Assembly (NCBI GenBank): GCA_030037185.1
Contig: JASHRR010000685.1
Span: 1 to 9,105, forward strand
Source of the DNA: Xanthobacteraceae bacterium
GTDB lineage: Bacteria; Pseudomonadota; Alphaproteobacteria; Rhizobiales; Xanthobacteraceae
Direction: 5' to 3'
Length of the DNA stretch: 9,105 bases
Below the pieces are notes generated by a model. That model ran no database searches and had not been told where the DNA came from. It was given only the letters and a program-made list of their open reading frames with translations. Made by a program: the position numbers and the translations under genes. Numbering within the stretch: position 1 is the first letter of the stretch; each line of letters starts with the position of its first letter. This document shows positions 6,231-9,105 of this stretch, in pieces.

Positions 6231-7078
6231 AGTCACGGCCGGAAACGGCCCTGACTTACCGCTCCCCGCCGTCGGAACTGACGACGATGACCCTGACGTT
6301 CGACGCCGCGCCGCGGCCGGCACCACTCAGGTCTCGCATCAAACTCGACGCACCGTTTCTCGGGGCGTCGTCGCTCACTTTCCTGAAGCCCCGGCTGAAG
6401 GCGACGGTTCGGCCGCTTGCCGGCAAGCGCGCGGGCATGGGCGTCACGGCCAATCAGGGACGCTCGCCTCGCTTGCCGGCTCGCTCGCCGTCGGCGGGGT
6501 ACTGTGCGCCAATCCCGACAACACCATGCTCTTTGCGCTGTTGCCGCTGTGGCTTCCCATCCGACCACGTGCGCCGCCCTCGACGGCGCCCTCGCGATCG
6601 AATTCGGTCAGAACAGCCGGCTCGGACGCCTCAAAGGGCTCTTCGACGGTCGAGACTTTCCGCGAGCCCGGAAAATCTCATCCAGGCCGAATTCGACCTG
6701 TTGCGAACGTCCGGCTTTTCGGCCAACAAGATCGCTACCATCAAGGCGATCGCTCAGGGGACCGTGGAAGGCGTGATCCCCACACGCGATATCGCCGCCA
6801 CAATGGATGACGAGACACTGACCGATTGCATGGTCGGCATCAAAGGCGTCGGCCGTTGGACCGTTGAGATGCTGCTGATGTATTCGGTTGAACGGATGGA
6901 TGTGTTCCCGGTGGACGATTTCGGTGTCCGCGAAGGCTATCGCGTCCTGAAATCGCTGCCCGAGCAGCCGAAGCCGAAAGCGTTGCGCGAAATTTCCAAG
7001 GCCTGGACGCCGCATAGCACGGTCGCCGCTTGGTATCTCTGGCGCATCCCGCGCGAGCGCGGGAACGTCCTGAAGTAA
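6227..7078 (+). pseudogene. alkA: DNA-3-methyladenine glycosylase II (AlkA), N-terminal half degraded
   Basis: From 6665 on, the frame encodes a clear HhH-GPD glycosylase C-terminus: SPENLIQAEFDLLRTSGFSA, the helix-hairpin-helix GIKGVGRWTVEMLL, and FPVDDFGVREGY with the catalytic aspartate. It ends with VAAWYLWRIPRERG. AlkA-type enzymes remove 3-methyladenine and other alkylated bases from DNA. Just upstream, GRLKGLFDGRDFP (6621-6662) continues the family pattern but in another frame; an extra CG at 6663-6664 in a CGCG run separates them. Before about 6620 no frame shows the QQLxxKAA motif that the family needs. The start ATG at 6227 overlaps the ada stop, and the frame to 7078 is formally open (283 codons), but its first 145 residues are Arg/Pro-rich and look like out-of-frame reading. 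It is probably inactive, unless the frame breaks are sequencing errors. Confidence 0.75.
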
Positions 7079-7202
7079 ACGTGAGCCGGCGCGATTGTTG
7101 ATTTGCCGTCAAGAGTCGGAGTGCGGGGTGCGAACCCGCACTGCATGGTGCAGCGAAACTCAAGAAGACCGTCGCGAAGGCCCGCGGCCCAGGAAGAACG
7201 CC

Positions 7203-7787
7203 ATGCACCTTCAGAATAGCGTCTCGCCATTCGGCAACATCGTTGCCATTTCTCAGCGAGGATTGTTCACGGGCAATCGCGGTATCATCCACGATCCAGC
7301 GACCAACGCCTTGCTGACCAAGCAATGGGCGACACCGACCTGGCTCGTCTGCGACCGCGAATTCAAAGACCGCCGCCGGGAAGTGATGGCGGGCCGGAGC
7401 TCGACGGAGCTGTTCTTCCTCGACGAAGCTGTGGCGCTTGCGGCGGGCCATCGGCCATGTTTCCTTTGCCGGCGAGAGGCTACCGAGCGGTTCAAGGCAT
7501 GTTGGGCGTCGGCCAGAGCCGAGCCTCCGCCGTCCGCCGAACAGATGGACGCCATGCTTCACGCGGAGCGCCTCGAGCACGGCCGCAAGCGCCTGCACCC
7601 GATCATGCTTTTGCTGTCCGATCTACCTGACGGCGCGGTCGTACCGGTGGCAGTGATGCCTACACGCTGCGCGCCGACCTCGCCTACCGCTGGACCAACG
7701 AGGGATATGACCGCACCCAAGGTTCTCGACGATGCGGACTGGCTGCTGACGCCGCCCTCGACGGTCATGGCCCTCTTCGCGGGCTAA
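7203..7787 (+). CDS. Conserved-looking protein of unknown function with CxxC motif, in the ada-alkB operon; two frame changes
   Basis: The 194-residue protein begins MHLQNSVSPFGNIVAI, has TELFFLDEAVALAAGHRPCF with a CxxC pair (C86, C89) and ends LLTPPSTVMALFAG. I recall similar uncharacterised alphaproteobacterial proteins, but no domain name can be given; the CxxC could bind metal. AGGAAG just upstream supports the ATG at 7203. Between about 7646 and 7714 the annotated frame gives odd residues, while the -1 frame gives GSDAYTLRADLAYRWTNEGY, which fits better. So one base seems to be lost near 7646 and one gained near 7714, restoring the original frame. About 23 residues would be altered. It sits 124 bases after alkA and 18 before alkB, implying a role linked to alkylation damage, but this is only context. 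Confidence 0.7.
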   Translation: MHLQNSVSPFGNIVAISQRGLFTGNRGIIHDPATNALLTKQWATPTWLVCDREFKDRRREVMAGRSSTELFFLDEAVALAAGHRPCFLCRREATERFKACWASARAEPPPSAEQMDAMLHAERLEHGRKRLHPIMLLLSDLPDGAVVPVAVMPTRCAPTSPTAGPTRDMTAPKVLDDADWLLTPPSTVMALFAG

Positions 7788-7805
7788 CGACACCCGATAG
7801 GCCCG

Positions 7806-8459
7806 ATGATGCCCCATCTGTTTGACACCCTTGCACCGATTCAACCCACGACCGAGATCATGGCCGACGGCGCTATGCTGCTGCGCGGAACCGCTCATCC
7901 TTACGAGAAAGATCTTCTCGCCGCGCTCGCCGACATCACCGCCCAATCCCCATTCCGGCACATGGTCACGCCCGGCGGCTTCACGATGTCCGTCGCGATG
8001 ACGAACTGCGGCACAGCCGGCTGGGTCACGGACCGTACCGGCTATCGCTATGATCGGATCGACCCCGAGAGCGGGCGGCCCTGGCCGGCCATGCCGGACT
8101 GCTTCTTCGGCCTGGCAGTCGAAGCGGCGACGCACGCCGGCTATCCGGACTTCCGTCCCGACGCCTGCCTGATCAATCGCTACGAGCCCGGCGCCCACCT
8201 TTCGCTTCACCAGGACAAGAACGAGCGCGACTTCGCCAACCCGATCGTGTCGGTCTCGCTGGGCCTGCCGGCGACCTTTCAATTCGGTGGCCTGAAGCGT
8301 AATGACCCTGTGAGGAAATTCGCTCTGCGGCACGGGGACGTGGCGGTCTGGGGCGGCCCGTCGCGGCTCTTCTATCACGGCGTCCCCGAATTGAAGAATG
8401 CCGTCCATGAGACTGTCGGGCGCATGCGCATAAATCTAACTTTCCGGGGAGCTTTATAG
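7806..8459 (+). CDS. alkB: DNA oxidative demethylase AlkB
   Basis: The 217-residue protein is an Fe(II)/2-oxoglutarate dioxygenase that oxidatively removes methyl groups from 1-methyladenine and 3-methylcytosine in DNA, releasing formaldehyde. The iron ligands H135-x-D137 (HLSLHQDKNERD) and H191 (FYHGV) are present, as are the 2-oxoglutarate-binding arginines R208 and R214 (RINLTFRG). All lie four residues after their E. coli counterparts (H131, D133, H187, R204, R210). NRYEPGAHLSLHQD and the nucleotide-recognition lid region around TNCGTAGWVTDRTGYRY also match. The start is ATG 7806, with a second ATG directly after it; no strong ribosome site is visible, so translation may be coupled to the gene ending 18 bases upstream. 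The gene is intact and completes the ada-alkA-alkB set. Confidence 0.97.
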   Translation: MMPHLFDTLAPIQPTTEIMADGAMLLRGTAHPYEKDLLAALADITAQSPFRHMVTPGGFTMSVAMTNCGTAGWVTDRTGYRYDRIDPESGRPWPAMPDCFFGLAVEAATHAGYPDFRPDACLINRYEPGAHLSLHQDKNERDFANPIVSVSLGLPATFQFGGLKRNDPVRKFALRHGDVAVWGGPSRLFYHGVPELKNAVHETVGRMRINLTFRGAL

Positions 8460-8479
8460 CTCCCGAATCTTCTTTCGGG
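8447..8479 (+). terminator. Two overlapping hairpins at the end of alkB
   Basis: GGGAGC-TTTATA-GCTCCC (8447-8464) and CCCGAA-TCTTCT-TTCGGG (8462-8479) share three bases, so they cannot both be fully formed. Neither is followed by a long T run, so a terminator role is uncertain. The first stem contains the alkB stop codon. Confidence 0.4.
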
Positions 8480-8611
8480 TTGATGACAAGCAACCGGAGT
8501 GCCGCCAGAACAGCCTTGGCCAAATATGTTATCATTCGGAAAGTCCATATGCGGATGCAGGATTTTTGCGATACATCAGCCGAAACGACTAAAACAAGGA
8601 AACCAATTACT

Positions 8612-8860
8612 ATGTTTTCGCGCGGCGGATTCGACGCTAAGGCGAGCCGGCGCAAGCTACCCGGAACTGAGGAGGCCATCGACGCGCTCGTCGCGCTTGC
8701 CCAAGACAACCCAGATAAGGCGCTTGTCATGAACATCGGCCAGCTCGTCGTCAATGGTTATGCAGAATGGGAAATGCTCGACAACGGAAAGGTCGAACTT
8801 CGCTTCACCTCTGGCGAGACCTATCTGCTCGCACGAACCACAATCCTCAGAGTCGCTTGA
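8612..8860 (+). CDS. Small hypothetical protein (82 aa)
   Basis: No family was recognised. The product begins MFSRGGFDAKASRRKLPGTE, has a helix-like segment (EEAIDALVALAQDNPDKALV) and then strand-like blocks (GQLVVNGYAEWEML, KVELRFTSGETYLLARTTIL). It looks like a compact soluble domain. The ATG at 8612 was chosen because AAGGAAA lies 9 bases upstream; the open frame extends back to 8480, but the extra 44 residues (MMTSNRSAARTALAKYVIIR and onward) overlap hairpin DNA and look unlike protein. It stands 150 bases after alkB beyond the hairpins, so it may be a separate unit. No function is proposed. Confidence 0.6.
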   Translation: MFSRGGFDAKASRRKLPGTEEAIDALVALAQDNPDKALVMNIGQLVVNGYAEWEMLDNGKVELRFTSGETYLLARTTILRVA

Positions 8861-9105
8861 TCGGCTGATCAAACCGACCGTTGTGCGTTCCCGCGCCCGA
8901 CCTCGCTTCTAGCCGTGCCCGTTCCATCGACGCGCGCATCGACGCGATGAACCCGCGCGGCTGCGCGCCGGAGACGGAGTTCTTCGGTCCGCGGGCGCGC
9001 GTAGGGTCCATATAGCGAAAGGATATTGGCTCGCGCCGTTCCTCTGATCAGGTCAAGTCTTGGCCTCGCAGCCGCTCGACCCCAACGCAAATGGGGTGTG
9101 AAATG
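8861..9105. other. Downstream 245 bases without a recognised gene
   Basis: GC-rich with short repeats of GACGCG (8929-8947). A plus-strand frame encodes SRARSIDARIDAMNPRGCAP before a stop at 9014-9016, and a minus-strand frame (8869-9090) is very Arg/Ala-rich and is probably a shadow. The final ATG at 9103 could start a gene beyond the window, but no more than that can be seen. Confidence 0.35.

Noticed and set aside
5917..6810. 297-codon plus-strand frame overlapping the end of ada and alkA
   Set aside because: It overlaps the well-supported ada frame and shows no recognisable domain; its open length is a GC effect.
7623..8408. Long minus-strand open frame (261 codons)
   Set aside because: It is antisense to alkB and the CxxC gene; composition is shadow-like and the plus strand has clear families.
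1..9105. CRISPR array or tRNA/rRNA gene
   Set aside because: No regularly spaced repeats and no cloverleaf or rRNA-like sequence were seen on either strand.

Overview
The window looks like an accessory stretch of a GC-rich proteobacterial chromosome, most likely an alphaproteobacterium and perhaps Hyphomicrobiales. The case rests on a HWE-family sensor kinase remnant (a family found mainly in Alphaproteobacteria), an ISAzo13-like transposase remnant, a Trb-type conjugation gene remnant and GC-rich codon use. No marker gene is present, so the genus is not assigned.

Region 1 (1-3050) is a graveyard of broken genes. Two pieces of ISAzo13-family transposase lie back to back at the left edge. The second abuts the C-terminal part of a HWE histidine kinase that has frame breaks and an internal deletion. 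About 150 bases after the kinase's stop lies an isolated segment that encodes the very part of a HWE kinase the deletion removed. After 700 bases with no identifiable gene come an orphan hypothetical gene on the minus strand, a fragment of the conjugation gene trbI, and a non-coding stretch. Two copies of a ~27-base direct repeat bracket the trbI fragment.

Region 2 (3054-4916) holds three intact same-strand genes: a SnoaL-like polyketide-cyclase-fold protein with its own strong terminator; then, after an AT-rich gap, a cytidylyltransferase-like nucleotidyltransferase with a clear HxGH motif; then a TMEM175-type (DUF1211) six-helix membrane protein, followed by another terminator-like hairpin.

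Region 3 (5054-8459) is an adaptive-response operon for alkylated DNA: ada (regulator and methyltransferase), an alkA glycosylase whose N-terminal half is unrecognisable, a conserved-looking CxxC protein of unknown role with two compensating frame changes, and alkB (oxidative demethylase). An Ada-box-like sequence lies upstream of ada. Ada would sense methyl damage and activate the operon, and AlkB would reverse 1-methyladenine and 3-methylcytosine. The base-excision arm (AlkA) looks damaged here. The window ends with a small hypothetical gene and about 245 bases in which no gene was recognised.

No clear new defence or mobile system was found. The most useful leads are the scrambled kinase, the unexplained CxxC protein inside the alkylation operon, the paired repeats around trbI, and the pattern of single-base frame changes, which could be either real gene decay or assembly error.
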